A stretch of 64,000 nt of DNA from positions 15,493 through 79,492 of the forward strand of contig CAZYMS010000003.1 in assembly GCA_964648985.1 (NCBI GenBank), in the 5' to 3' direction. The notes under the pieces were generated by a model. That model was not told the DNA's origin. It saw only the letters and a program-made list of their open reading frames with translations, and did no database searches. The first letter of the stretch is position 1. Each line of letters opens with the position of its first letter. This DNA is from JAEUSE01 sp964648985. Its GTDB lineage: Bacteria; Patescibacteriota; Doudnabacteria; UBA920. A program made the position numbers and the translations under genes. Shown in pieces: positions 17,270 to 25,269 of this stretch.

Positions 17270-17298
17270 ATTATCGCGAAAAAAGTTTATTGTGTCAA
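17270..17298 (-). promoter_or_regulatory. Strong promoter of the H1-like gene
   Basis: TTGACA and GATAAT on the minus strand with a 17-bp spacer. Confidence 0.75.
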
Positions 17299-17525
17299 GA
17301 CACCACTGTTGATAACTTTTTTATAAAAATATTTTTTTATAAAAGCAACTGCACAAAATATATTTTATAAAAGTCTTTTATACACTTTAATTTTATTATA
17401 AAACGTATGTGTTGAAAACAATATAGTAGATGATACAAAAAAGTCCATACGGTTTTTAAAATATATCTTAACACTGCATCGATATATACTTAGTAACTGT
17501 ATGGACAATACAAACTATCTCCAAG
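17299..17525. other. AT-rich spacer between atpC and the H1-like promoter
   Basis: Very AT-rich with many TTTATAAAA words. One TGTTGATAA is close to a DnaA box, but no cluster of boxes is seen. No gene or terminator of the atp operon is obvious here. Confidence 0.4.
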
Positions 17526-17981
17526 TTAATCTTCTCTTACTCCTTCACCAGTTATGGGGACTCTACGCCTATGCGCATGTTTCCGTACTACCTGTAAGTG
17601 AGAAAGATTGCGCTCGAGAGAAGCAGAAACAACCGCATATTCCTCTGCTGACAGTGTTTGCTGGGCGAGTCGCTCTTGTGCGCGAGTCACTGCATGTACG
17701 ACTGCCTGCTCGTCTATTTCATCTATATGCTCCGCAGTATCTGCAAGTACAACTACGGAATTATTTGCCTGAATTTGCAGAAAACCGCCCACGACACTCA
17801 CTACCTGTTGCCCACCTGTAGTATGAGCAATAAGCTCCCCCACAGATAATTCGGTTAGCAGCGGAGCGTGTTGCGGTAAAATAGTAATTTGGCCGGTAGT
17901 GGTTGGGCAGGTCACACTCTCCACCTCTGCATCTATAAGAGTGCGTTCGGGGGTTACTAGTCGGAATTTAAATGTAGCCAT
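17526..17981 (-). CDS. atpC: ATP synthase F1 epsilon subunit
   Basis: 151 residues. The N-terminal beta-barrel half has the family signature (FRLVTPERTLIDAEVESV, GQITILPQHAPLLT, GGFLQI). The C-terminal two-helix arm (from ~88) is present and ends in a basic tail (KHAHRRR). It couples rotation of gamma and the c-ring and can inhibit ATP hydrolysis. Last gene of the atp operon, 98 bp after atpD. Confidence 0.93.
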   Translation of the reverse strand: MATFKFRLVTPERTLIDAEVESVTCPTTTGQITILPQHAPLLTELSVGELIAHTTGGQQVVSVVGGFLQIQANNSVVVLADTAEHIDEIDEQAVVHAVTRAQERLAQQTLSAEEYAVVSASLERNLSHLQVVRKHAHRRRVPITGEGVRED

Positions 17982-17983
17982 AA

Positions 17984-18081
17984 AGTATCGAAGCTAATAT
18001 ACGAATAGGTACTAATGATACAAATAATGGCCAATGTATTAATTCGTATAATCAGTACATTGGTATATTCGTATCGATACT
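17984..18081. repeat. Inverted word repeat between atpD and atpC
   Basis: AGTATCGA...ATATACGAAT is mirrored by ATATTCGTATCGATACT. It fills the spacer almost completely. Confidence 0.6.
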
Positions 18082-19480
18082 ATTTCACTTGGGAAATGTC
18101 GCCTTTCATATAAAACGCTTGCTCGGGAAATTCATCCATTTCACCTGAAAGAATTTTCTTGAAACCAGAAATAGTATCTGCCAAAGAAACATATTGTCCT
18201 GGAGCGCCAGTAAATACTTCTGCAACAAAGAATGGCTGCGAAAGGAAGCGCTGAATTTTTCGAGCACGGGCAACTACGACTTTATCTTCTTCAGGCAATT
18301 CTTCCATCCCAAGAATAGCAATAATATCTTGCAAATCGCGGTAGCGTTGCAGTATTTTTTGTACACCACGCGCCACATCGTAGTGCTCTTGACCCACAAT
18401 GTTTGCATCCAAAATGGTAGAAGTAGAATCAAGCGGGTCTACAGCAGGATATATAGCAAGTTCTGAAAGAGCACGAGAAAGGGTCACTGTAGAGTCCAAG
18501 TGAGCAAAGGTAGTAGCAGGCGCTGGATCGGTTAAGTCGTCTGCGGGCACGTACACGGCCTGCACGGAAGTTATAGAGCCTTGCGTGGTACTAGTAATAC
18601 GCTCTTGCAGTTCACCCATTTCTGTTGCCAGAGTTGGCTGGTATCCTACAGCACTGGGAATACGCCCAAGCAGCGCAGATACTTCACTACCCGCCTGGGT
18701 AAAGCGGAAAATATTATCTACAAAGAGCAATACATCTTGCTTTTGCTCATCACGGAAGTACTCGGCCATGGAAAGCGCGGTCAGCGCTACCCGAGCACGA
18801 GCCCCAGGAGGCTCGTTCATTTGACCGAACACCATAGCGAGTTTATCCAGTACTTTTGCATCTTTCATTTCGTGGTATAGGTCGTTTCCTTCACGGGTAC
18901 GCTCCCCCACCCCGGCAAACATAGAGACGCCACCATGCGCTTTCGCAATATTATTTATAAGCTCCTGAATAACCACGGTCTTGCCCACCCCGGCGCCACC
19001 AAACAAACCTACTTTACCACCTTTTAAGATTGGGCAAATAAGGTCAATAACCTTAATACCTGTTTCCAATACTTCGCTTTTAGTAGATTGGTCCACGAGT
19101 TTTGGCGAAGGGCGGTGTATTTCGTACTTCTCAGATGCCACCGGTGCTTCCATGCCGTCTATGGGATCCCCAAGTACATTGAACATGCGGCCGAGAGTAA
19201 CACTACCAACTGGCACAGAAATACCTTTGCCTGTGTTGACTACGGACATGCCGCGCTTTAAACCGTCTGTGCTGGACATGGCGATAGCGCGTACTGTACC
19301 ACCTTTGAGCTGCTGCTGCACTTCCAGCGTAAGAGTCTTCCCCTGTCCCGTATCTATGGTGAGCGCGTTAAATACCTCTGGGACAGCGGCCTCAAAACGC
19401 ACATCCACAACCGGACCAATAATTTGGGTAATAACACCGGTACTCGTATCTGTATTCTGCTTTGTTACTTTCGTTGCCAT
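18080..19480 (-). CDS. atpD: ATP synthase F1 beta subunit
   Basis: 466 residues, the usual length. Landmarks: Walker A GGAGVGKTV, GERTREGND, Walker B DVLLFVDNIFRF, and the arm loop SALLGRIPSAVGYQPTL. It holds the catalytic nucleotide sites of F1. Between atpG and atpC in the standard order. Confidence 0.97.
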   Translation of the reverse strand: MATKVTKQNTDTSTGVITQIIGPVVDVRFEAAVPEVFNALTIDTGQGKTLTLEVQQQLKGGTVRAIAMSSTDGLKRGMSVVNTGKGISVPVGSVTLGRMFNVLGDPIDGMEAPVASEKYEIHRPSPKLVDQSTKSEVLETGIKVIDLICPILKGGKVGLFGGAGVGKTVVIQELINNIAKAHGGVSMFAGVGERTREGNDLYHEMKDAKVLDKLAMVFGQMNEPPGARARVALTALSMAEYFRDEQKQDVLLFVDNIFRFTQAGSEVSALLGRIPSAVGYQPTLATEMGELQERITSTTQGSITSVQAVYVPADDLTDPAPATTFAHLDSTVTLSRALSELAIYPAVDPLDSTSTILDANIVGQEHYDVARGVQKILQRYRDLQDIIAILGMEELPEEDKVVVARARKIQRFLSQPFFVAEVFTGAPGQYVSLADTISGFKKILSGEMDEFPEQAFYMKGDISQVK

Positions 19481-19490
19481 AAATGTATAT

Positions 19491-19533
19491 TGAATTACGA
19501 ATAATGAATGATGAATTACGTAATTCTTGATTC
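19491..19533. repeat. AATTACG-type inverted repeat between atpG and atpD
   Basis: GAATTACGTAATTC is a perfect palindrome inside a run of GAATTA/TAATTC words. Confidence 0.6.
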
Positions 19534-20705
19534 TTAATTCGTTCCTTCTAATGCTATTTTACCTGCTGTTATTTCACTCAGCTCAGTGGTAATCTTATTT
19601 TGACGTAACTGGTTAAAGGTAAGAGTTAAGTCTGCTATAAGGTCTCCGGCGCTTTCTGTTGCATTCTTCATCATTATCATGCGAGCACTGTGTTCTGAGG
19701 CATCACTTTCAAGCAAAGTCTGGTAGATTTGGCTTTCAAGAACTTTCGGCAACAAATGACTCAGTACTTTTTCNNNNNNNNNNNNNNNNNNNNNNNNNNN
19801 NNNNNNNNNNNNNNNNNNNNNNNNNNNNNNNNNNNNNNNNNNNNNNNNNNNNNNNNNNNNNNNNNNNNNNNNNTCTGGTAGATTTGGCTTTCAAGAACTT
19901 TCGGCAACAAATGACTCAGTACTTTTTCTGGAGATGGTTCAATGAGGTAGTCGCTAATCCCTTTCACCTCACCCAACCCCTCCTGAGTTCGGAGAGGGGC
20001 TGGACCGCTCCGGTTCTCCCCCTCTTTTAAAGGGGAGCTAGAGGGCGTGATATCCGAGAAACTCAAAGGCAGCAGCTGCACGATGCGTGCTTGCTGAGAC
20101 AGAGTAGATATAAAGTGGTTATAGACTATATAAACGGTGCTGTATTCCCCTGTTGTAAAAGAATCTGTTACGAGCCGCGCTACTGGCACTATTTGGTCTA
20201 TAGATGGAATACTTTCTGACTTGGCGAAATCTGCAAGCACTCTCCGGCGCAGTCTTACAGCCATGTCCATAGCCTTGCGACCCATAATTATGTATTCAAG
20301 ATTATCTGCACCATAGTTTCCCTCTAATTTCTTTATTTGGGCAAAAAGGTTCGAGTTAAACCCACCAACCAACCCTTTGTTGGTAGAGATAACGACTACA
20401 AGAGCTTTTGCTGCACTTAAAAACCCCTCTGTCATTGCGAGGAAGCTTTGTGACGAAGCAATCTCATCCTGGGCCAATCCCGTATCTAGATTGCCACGTC
20501 GGTCGCCCGGCCTCCCTCCTTGCAATGACAAAGACGGCAAAGACCGCACCAAATCAAGCGCAAGCTCGCTATAAGTCCGGCTCGCAACTGTTGCAGCCTG
20601 GCTCTTGCGCATCTTAGCAGCGCTAATCATCTGCATTGCCCGCGTCACTTTACGCGTACTCTTGATGCTTTTTATTCTTCTGGTGAGTTCTTGTGTGCTG
20701 GCCAT
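19534..20705 (-). CDS. atpG: ATP synthase F1 gamma subunit with two in-frame repeat insertions and an artefactual gap
   Basis: The N- and C-terminal helices are typical (TRRIKSIKSTRKVTRAMQM at the start; SEHSARMIMMKNATES and KITTELSEI at the end). Removing 19774-19928 (100 N plus the second copy of a 55-bp duplicate) restores one frame of 338 residues, about 50 more than the usual ~287. The excess is two loops: residues ~59-92, encoded by the inverted-repeat element 20431-20529, and ~220-247, encoded by the repeat at 19965-20049. Both fall in variable loops (before LVVVISTNKGLVGG, and between LLPL and YLIEPSPE), so the subunit is probably functional. Gamma is the rotor shaft of F1. Confidence 0.9.
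19719..19928. other. Scaffold gap with overlapping contig ends
   Basis: 100 N (19774-19873) are flanked by 19719-19773 and 19874-19928, which are identical over 55 bp. The two contigs overlap, so the gap is a scaffolding artefact. Confidence 0.95.
19965..20052. repeat. Double-hairpin GC-rich repeat inside atpG
   Basis: CCCCTC...GAGGGG and CTCCCC...GGGGAG hairpins bounded by CACCTCACCC and GAGGGCGTGA. This resembles the dispersed CTCCCCTTTAAAGGGGAG repeats of many bacterial genomes; a related copy is at 35874-35911. It is read in frame in atpG. Confidence 0.8.
20431..20529. repeat. CATTGCGAGG-type inverted-repeat element inside atpG
   Basis: Begins GTCATTGCGAGGAAGC and ends TCCTTGCAATGAC, so its termini are inverted repeats. 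Internal GAAGCAATC / GATTGCC are also inverted. 99 bp = 33 codons, read in frame. It is similar to a widespread intergenic palindrome family (established knowledge, from memory). Confidence 0.85.
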
Positions 20706-20707
20706 AA

Positions 20708-20780
20708 ACAGTTCGTAAAGTTTATAAAGTAGAAAGTTTATAAAGTCAGAAATTACTTTATGAACTTTATAAACTTTTAA
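20708..20780. repeat. AAGTTTATAAAG word repeat between atpA and atpG
   Basis: GTAAAGTTTATAAAGT is repeated directly and mirrored by ACTTTATGAACTTTATAAAC. Confidence 0.65.
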
Positions 20781-22280
20781 CTACATAGTTTGTTTAAAAT
20801 TCTCTATCACCTCTTTGAGTTTTGCTTCGGTATCTTCGTCGAGTTGCTTTGTTTCGCGAATTGCTTTTATGACTTCGCGACCTTGGGCAGCCATGTATTC
20901 GTTAAACCTTTGCTGCCACTCGCCTATTTTTTCTACGGCAACGTCATCTGCATAGCCATTATTAGCGGCGTAGAGCACTGCAACCTGATACTCCATAGGT
21001 ACTGGCGCATACTGCGGCTGTTTGAGTATTTCAGTCATGCGGCGGCCAAGGTCAAGGGACTTACGTGTTGCTTCGTCCAGGTCGCTACCGAACTGTGAAA
21101 AACTTTCCAGCTCGCGGAACTGGGCAAGCGCAAACTTCAGTTTACCTGCTACCTTTTTCATAGCTTTGGTTTGCGCAGCACTTCCTACGCGCGAAACAGA
21201 AATACCTACGTTTAACGCAGGGCGAATACCTTTATAGAACAATTCGCTTTCCAGGAAAATTTGTCCATCGGTAATGGAAATAACGTTGGTTGGAATATAG
21301 GCAGACACATCCCCTGCTTGAGTTTCAATGATTGGCAGCGCTGTAATACTACCGCCACCGTAATCTTCGTTTAGGTTTGCAGAACGCTCTAACAAACGAG
21401 AGTGGAGATAGAATACATCACCTGGGTAGGCCTCACGTCCTGGTGGACGGCGCAAGAGCAAAGAAATTTCGCGGTATGCAACAGCTTGCTTGGACAAATC
21501 ATCATATACAATGAGCACATCTTTACCCTGGTCCATAAAGAACTCACCCATAGCGCAGCCAGCGTATGGAGCTAGATATTGCAATGCAGCAGATTCAGAT
21601 GCAGCCGCAGAAACAACTATGGTGTACTTCATAGCACCGCGCTCTTCAAGCTCGGCAACTATTTTTGCAACCTTACTTTCTTTTTGACCTATGGCAACAT
21701 AAATACAGATCATATCCTGATCGTGCTGGTTGAGTATAGTGTCTATGGCAACTGCTGTTTTACCGGTCTGGCGGTCACCAATTATAAGCTCGCGCTGACC
21801 ACGACCTATTGGGATAAGTGCGTCTATTGCCTTAATACCTGTTTGCACTGGCTTTCGTACACCTTCACGAGTAATAACACCTGGAGCAATTTTTTCTACT
21901 GGGTAAAATTTTTCAGCAGCAATGGGACCTTTGCCATCTTTTGGTTCTCCCAAAGCCGAGAGCACACGGCCAATGTTTGCCTCACCCACAGGAACAGAAA
22001 GAATCTTGCCCGTTGCTTTAACAATATCTCCCTGCTTTACCTTTTGGTAGTCGTTTAAGATAATGGCACCCACAGTGCGTTCTTCCAAGTTCAGCGCCAC
22101 ACCAGTTATGCCTTGGCCAAAGTCGAGCATTTCCATACTTGCCACATTCCTCAGGCCCGATATTCGCGCAACACCATCACCAACTTCAAGTACCGTACCT
22201 ACCTGGTCAACCTTTGGGTCAACAGTAAAGCTGGTAAGTCTACTCTTTAACTGATCAATAATTTTTTCTGATGTAGTCAT
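20781..22280 (-). CDS. atpA: ATP synthase F1 alpha subunit
   Basis: 499 residues from MTTSEKIIDQLKSRL. P-loop GDRQTGKTA, GQKESKVA, and the late signature PAYRPLNVGISVSRVGS-like stretch (here PALNVGISVSRVGSAAQ). It forms the non-catalytic nucleotide sites and the hexamer with beta. The longer frame back to 22322 lacks homology to the family, so the ATG at 22280 is chosen. Confidence 0.96.
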   Translation of the reverse strand: MTTSEKIIDQLKSRLTSFTVDPKVDQVGTVLEVGDGVARISGLRNVASMEMLDFGQGITGVALNLEERTVGAIILNDYQKVKQGDIVKATGKILSVPVGEANIGRVLSALGEPKDGKGPIAAEKFYPVEKIAPGVITREGVRKPVQTGIKAIDALIPIGRGQRELIIGDRQTGKTAVAIDTILNQHDQDMICIYVAIGQKESKVAKIVAELEERGAMKYTIVVSAAASESAALQYLAPYAGCAMGEFFMDQGKDVLIVYDDLSKQAVAYREISLLLRRPPGREAYPGDVFYLHSRLLERSANLNEDYGGGSITALPIIETQAGDVSAYIPTNVISITDGQIFLESELFYKGIRPALNVGISVSRVGSAAQTKAMKKVAGKLKFALAQFRELESFSQFGSDLDEATRKSLDLGRRMTEILKQPQYAPVPMEYQVAVLYAANNGYADDVAVEKIGEWQQRFNEYMAAQGREVIKAIRETKQLDEDTEAKLKEVIENFKQTM

Positions 22281-22284
22281 ATAA

Positions 22285-22395
22285 TTATTTCGCCACTGAT
22301 GCACAGATTTCGCAGATAGCACGGATTCTAATGTTCATATTACAGTGTGTTATAGCACATCTGTGGTATCCGTGTAATCAGTGTAGCTGTGGTTT
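22285..22395. repeat. CACTGAT/CAGATT inverted repeat between atpH and atpA
   Basis: GCCACTGATGCACAGATT and GATAGCACGGATTC are mirrored by GCACATCTGTGG, ATCCGTGTAATCAGTG and TAGCTGTGG. Confidence 0.6.
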
Positions 22396-22788
22396 TTATT
22401 CACTTAAATCTTTCTTCAATCGTTCCAAGCTTCCTTTTACACTGGCATCTATAAGCGTGTCATCTACTCTCAGCACCATACCACCAATGAGTTCGTTATC
22501 TACTCGACTCCGAATTTCCATCTGCGGACCCGCAACTGTATTGAGCTCATCCAGAATTCCTTTGTTTGCTGTTGCTTCTCGCGCAAAGACGGCCTCTACT
22601 TCTGTAATTTCTTCCGCTATAAGCGACAGCTTTTGAAATTCTTCTACAATTGCTTCGTATTTATCGAGCTCGTTATTCTCTTTCAGAATTCCTACCAGAT
22701 TTTCAATTACCTTATCTACATCTTCTGGTCTTGACTCTTGCAAAGCCAATTGCAAGCCTTGTGCGTATTCTTGTATTGTTGTTGCCAT
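22396..22788 (-). CDS. atpH: ATP synthase F1 delta subunit (short)
   Basis: 130 residues with the delta/OSCP C-terminal signature IGGMVLRVDDTLIDASVKG and a preceding helical region. The usual length is ~175-180, so the N-terminal helical bundle that contacts alpha is reduced. It forms the peripheral stalk cap with the b subunit. The operon position between atpF and atpA is standard. Confidence 0.88.
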   Translation of the reverse strand: MATTIQEYAQGLQLALQESRPEDVDKVIENLVGILKENNELDKYEAIVEEFQKLSLIAEEITEVEAVFAREATANKGILDELNTVAGPQMEIRSRVDNELIGGMVLRVDDTLIDASVKGSLERLKKDLSE

Positions 22789-22895
22789 AAAAAATAATAT
22801 TTGAGATTAGGATATTATTTGAGATTGGTTGAGACTAATTGGTTTATACCCGCAGAATATCTATACTTCTTGACTCGTCTCAACAAATCACCACG

Positions 22896-23459
22896 CTATT
22901 GTACTGACCTCAGCGCTTCTTCTGCCAACTGCACATCTTTTTTATCTGTAAGTTTTTCCTTCAGCACCTTTTCAGTCGCCTGCACCACGAGTTCTGCTAG
23001 CTGCCCTTTCGCTTCTTTGACTATGCGCACTTGTTCCTGCTCCAATTTTTCTTTTCCATCCGCCACAAGCGCAGCTTGTTCGGACTTTGCTTTAGCCAAT
23101 AATTCTGAGCGCACCACCTCTGCTTCAGTTTTTGCCTGAGTCACTATGTCTGCTGCCTCAGTTCGCGCCTTACCCATTTCAACTGCCTTCCACTTTTCGA
23201 ATGAGTTTCTTTCTTTAGCAATATCTTCCGCAGTTTTTAAAGAGTCTTCTATTTTTTTCGTTCTCTTCTGTAACGCGCGAGTTACCGGAGTGAATACCCA
23301 CTTCCACAACACGAACAACACAATACTAAAATTCACGAGCTGCGCAATAAACAGTTTCCAACTTACGCCAAACATACCGGCAAGACCAGAAGAGGGCTCA
23401 GCAGCGTGTGCAGCTTCTTCTGCAGCTTGAGCAACAGCAATAAAAAAATGAGAATCCAT
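22896..23459 (-). CDS. atpF: ATP synthase Fo b subunit
   Basis: 187 residues: an N-terminal segment, one membrane helix (FIAQLVNFSIVLFVLWKWVF, ~33-52), then a long charged coiled coil (from ~60) rich in Ala, Glu and Lys that forms the peripheral stalk. The residues before the helix (AAHAAEPSSG) are an extra external stretch. Between atpE and atpH. Confidence 0.92.
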   Translation of the reverse strand: MDSHFFIAVAQAAEEAAHAAEPSSGLAGMFGVSWKLFIAQLVNFSIVLFVLWKWVFTPVTRALQKRTKKIEDSLKTAEDIAKERNSFEKWKAVEMGKARTEAADIVTQAKTEAEVVRSELLAKAKSEQAALVADGKEKLEQEQVRIVKEAKGQLAELVVQATEKVLKEKLTDKKDVQLAEEALRSVQ

Positions 23460-23464
23460 TTCAG

Positions 23465-23550
23465 CAATGTCTAATTACTAATTCCTAATTTCTAGTGTAA
23501 CGCTTTGTGCACTTACTAGAAATTAGATATTAGGCATTAGGACTTGTTTA
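23465..23550. repeat. CTAATTTCTAGT inverted repeat between atpE and atpF
   Basis: CTAATTCCTAATTTCTAGTG is mirrored by ACTAGAAATTAGATATTAGG. Confidence 0.65.
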
Positions 23551-23557
23551 TTCTGTA

Positions 23558-23779
23558 TTACAGAATAAACGCCACAACTAGCGCGTAAATAGCAATGGCT
23601 TCAGCAAACGCCATACCAAGAAGCATAGGAACAAACAGCTTATCTGCGGCTTCTGGATTGCGAGCAATTCCCTGCATTGCCTCTGAACCAATTTTACCGA
23701 TTGCTATGGCAGGCAAAGCGCCTCCTACTGCAATGGTTACGGCCTTAGCCACGAATTTTATAGATTCTGGATCGAGCAT
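23558..23779 (-). CDS. atpE: ATP synthase Fo c subunit
   Basis: 73 residues in two membrane helices joined by the polar loop GIARNPEAADK. The ion-binding carboxylate is Glu60 in GMAFAEAIAIYAL. The Gln/Ser pattern of Na+-binding rings is not visible, so proton coupling is more likely (inference). Confidence 0.95.
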   Translation of the reverse strand: MLDPESIKFVAKAVTIAVGGALPAIAIGKIGSEAMQGIARNPEAADKLFVPMLLGMAFAEAIAIYALVVAFIL

Positions 23780-23784
23780 ATGTG

Positions 23785-23865
23785 TGAGTTAATGAATTAA
23801 GAATAAAGAATTAGGAATTAGGTGTAGAGTACATAATTCGTAATTCTTACTTCATAATTCTAAAC
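23785..23865. repeat. GAATTAGGAATTAG inverted repeat between atpB and atpE
   Basis: GAATTAAGAATAAAGAATTA and GGAATTAGGTG are mirrored by ACATAATTCGTAATTCTTAC and TTCATAATTC. Confidence 0.65.
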
Positions 23866-24720
23866 TGTAGGAGTTGGTTCTAATAAATTCTTTTCTTCCT
23901 TATGGCTCACTGCATCGTGCTCATGTACCTCGGTGGTTGCGATAGTCAGGTATACCAGTGTAAGTAGAGAAAATACCGTAGCCTGTACAACGCCAACCAA
24001 AAGTTCCAACGCCATAAATGGAAGAGGCACGACATAAGCCACAATAGATGCCAATACGGTAAGCAACACCTCTCCTGCAAATACATTGCCGAACAAACGC
24101 AGGGATAGTGACACTGTTTTTGCAACCTCAGCAAATACCTCTAAGATCCCTATCATAAACTCCACCAACGCAGTAAGTATTTTGGTGGGGCTCATACTTT
24201 TCACTGCATAATAAATATCGCCAAGCTTAATAAACTTGTTCGCATACCTAAAAAAGCCAATGGCTGCAACACCTAAAATATGGGACGAAACAACAACCAG
24301 AACAGCCATTGCTAAAGTCATATTTAGATCGGTAGTTGCCGGTCTGAATAGAGGTATAAGAGTCAGCACGCCATGATGTATTTGCCATACACCCAAAGAG
24401 CCTATTCCCGGCAAAAGACCAATCCAGTTCGAGACTAAAATGAAAAAGAATAACGTTCCCACAAAAGGCAAGAATCGATACGTTTTTTTTCTGTCCCTGG
24501 TGACATTGTCAAAGTAACCCATGAGTAGTTCCAGGACAGATTCAAGGAAATTCAAGATCCCTTTTGGCGCCTTGTCAGCATGTCTCTGTACCGCTTTCTT
24601 AATAACCCAAGCAAAAATAACAAAACCAACCACTGTCAGCAATGAATTAATATAGCTGTTCGTGATTGAAAAACTACCTATATGAAAAATTGGTTCTGCA
24701 GCTAACGGTGGAAGGGTCAT
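23860..24720 (-). CDS. atpB: ATP synthase Fo a subunit
   Basis: 286 residues with six or so membrane helices. The essential Arg is R208 in SLSLRLFGNVFAGE. It forms the ion half-channels against the c-ring. Second gene of the operon. Confidence 0.95.
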   Translation of the reverse strand: MTLPPLAAEPIFHIGSFSITNSYINSLLTVVGFVIFAWVIKKAVQRHADKAPKGILNFLESVLELLMGYFDNVTRDRKKTYRFLPFVGTLFFFILVSNWIGLLPGIGSLGVWQIHHGVLTLIPLFRPATTDLNMTLAMAVLVVVSSHILGVAAIGFFRYANKFIKLGDIYYAVKSMSPTKILTALVEFMIGILEVFAEVAKTVSLSLRLFGNVFAGEVLLTVLASIVAYVVPLPFMALELLVGVVQATVFSLLTLVYLTIATTEVHEHDAVSHKEEKNLLEPTPTV

Positions 24721-24746
24721 AGAAATACAGAATGACGAATAGGGAA

Positions 24747-25061
24747 TTACGAATTAGGCTTTTGATCCGATCCGGACGCTTCAACATGGAACCGAGGCAT
24801 AACGGGTTTAGCAAGTGACAATCGGATCTGATTTATCCTTCTAGCCAGAAAAATGGTGCTGGTTGTGAGTGCGAGTAAAATTCCGAGCAAGGTATATAGG
24901 TGGTCGTGGTGTGTGCGGCCGTCAATCCAACGCCCACCCAGACCAAAAATAGCAACAGGCAATGCGATGACAAAACCAAATTCCGTAGCAAATCCTATCA
25001 TACGCTGCATTGTAAATGCATTTGGTCTTGGAATTTGCTTATGTTCGCCTAATTTTTCCAC
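24747..25061 (-). CDS. AtpZ/AtpI-like ATP synthase accessory membrane protein
   Basis: 104 residues with two helices (FATEFGFVIALPVAIFGLGGRWIDG and YTLLGILLALTTSTIFLARR) and the Gly-rich signature of the ATPase_gene1/AtpI group. It is first in the atp operon, the usual place for these c-ring assembly or ion-uptake helpers. Confidence 0.8.
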   Translation of the reverse strand: MEKLGEHKQIPRPNAFTMQRMIGFATEFGFVIALPVAIFGLGGRWIDGRTHHDHLYTLLGILLALTTSTIFLARRINQIRLSLAKPVMPRFHVEASGSDQKPNS

Positions 25062-25096
25062 AAATTTGCCTTGTTTATGAGGAGTTTTACGTCCTT

Positions 25097-25125
25097 ATCT
25101 TAACAAAAATTGGCTCTTTTGGCAA
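25097..25125 (-). promoter_or_regulatory. atp operon promoter with overlapping palindrome
   Basis: TTGCCA and TAAGAT on the minus strand with a 17-bp spacer, ~40 bp before the first gene. The -35 overlaps the inverted repeat TTGGCA-GTA-TTGCCAA, a possible operator. Confidence 0.6.
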
Positions 25126-25151
25126 TACTGCCAATTTTTGGATATACACAA

Positions 25152-25177
25152 AATAAAACACCCTTACGGGTGTTTTA
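25152..25177 (-). terminator. Terminator of tRNA-Thr
   Basis: AAAACACCC / GGGTGTTTT, loop of 4, then TTTTATTTTG on the minus strand, directly after the tRNA CCA. Confidence 0.85.
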
Positions 25178-25253
25178 TGGAGCCGGCTATCGGACTCGAA
25201 CCGATCACCTAGGGTTTACGATACCCTCGCTCTACCAGATGAGCTAAGCCGGC
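25178..25253 (-). tRNA. tRNA-Thr (CGU anticodon)
   Basis: A full cloverleaf: acceptor GCCGGCT/AGCCGGC, D-arm GCTC...GAGC, anticodon stem AGGGT/ACCCT with loop ATCGTAA (anticodon CGT), and T-arm ATCGG-TTCGAGT-CCGAT. CCA is encoded. Confidence 0.95.
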
Positions 25254-25269
25254 GTATATTTTGATACCT

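Noticed and set aside
17299..17525. Replication origin in the AT-rich region
   Set aside because: Only one imperfect DnaA-like box, no dnaA, dnaN or gidA nearby. AT-richness is better explained as promoter/leader DNA.
19534..20705. atpG pseudogene or frameshift
   Set aside because: The apparent break is the N gap between duplicated contig ends; the collapsed sequence is one open frame with all family motifs.
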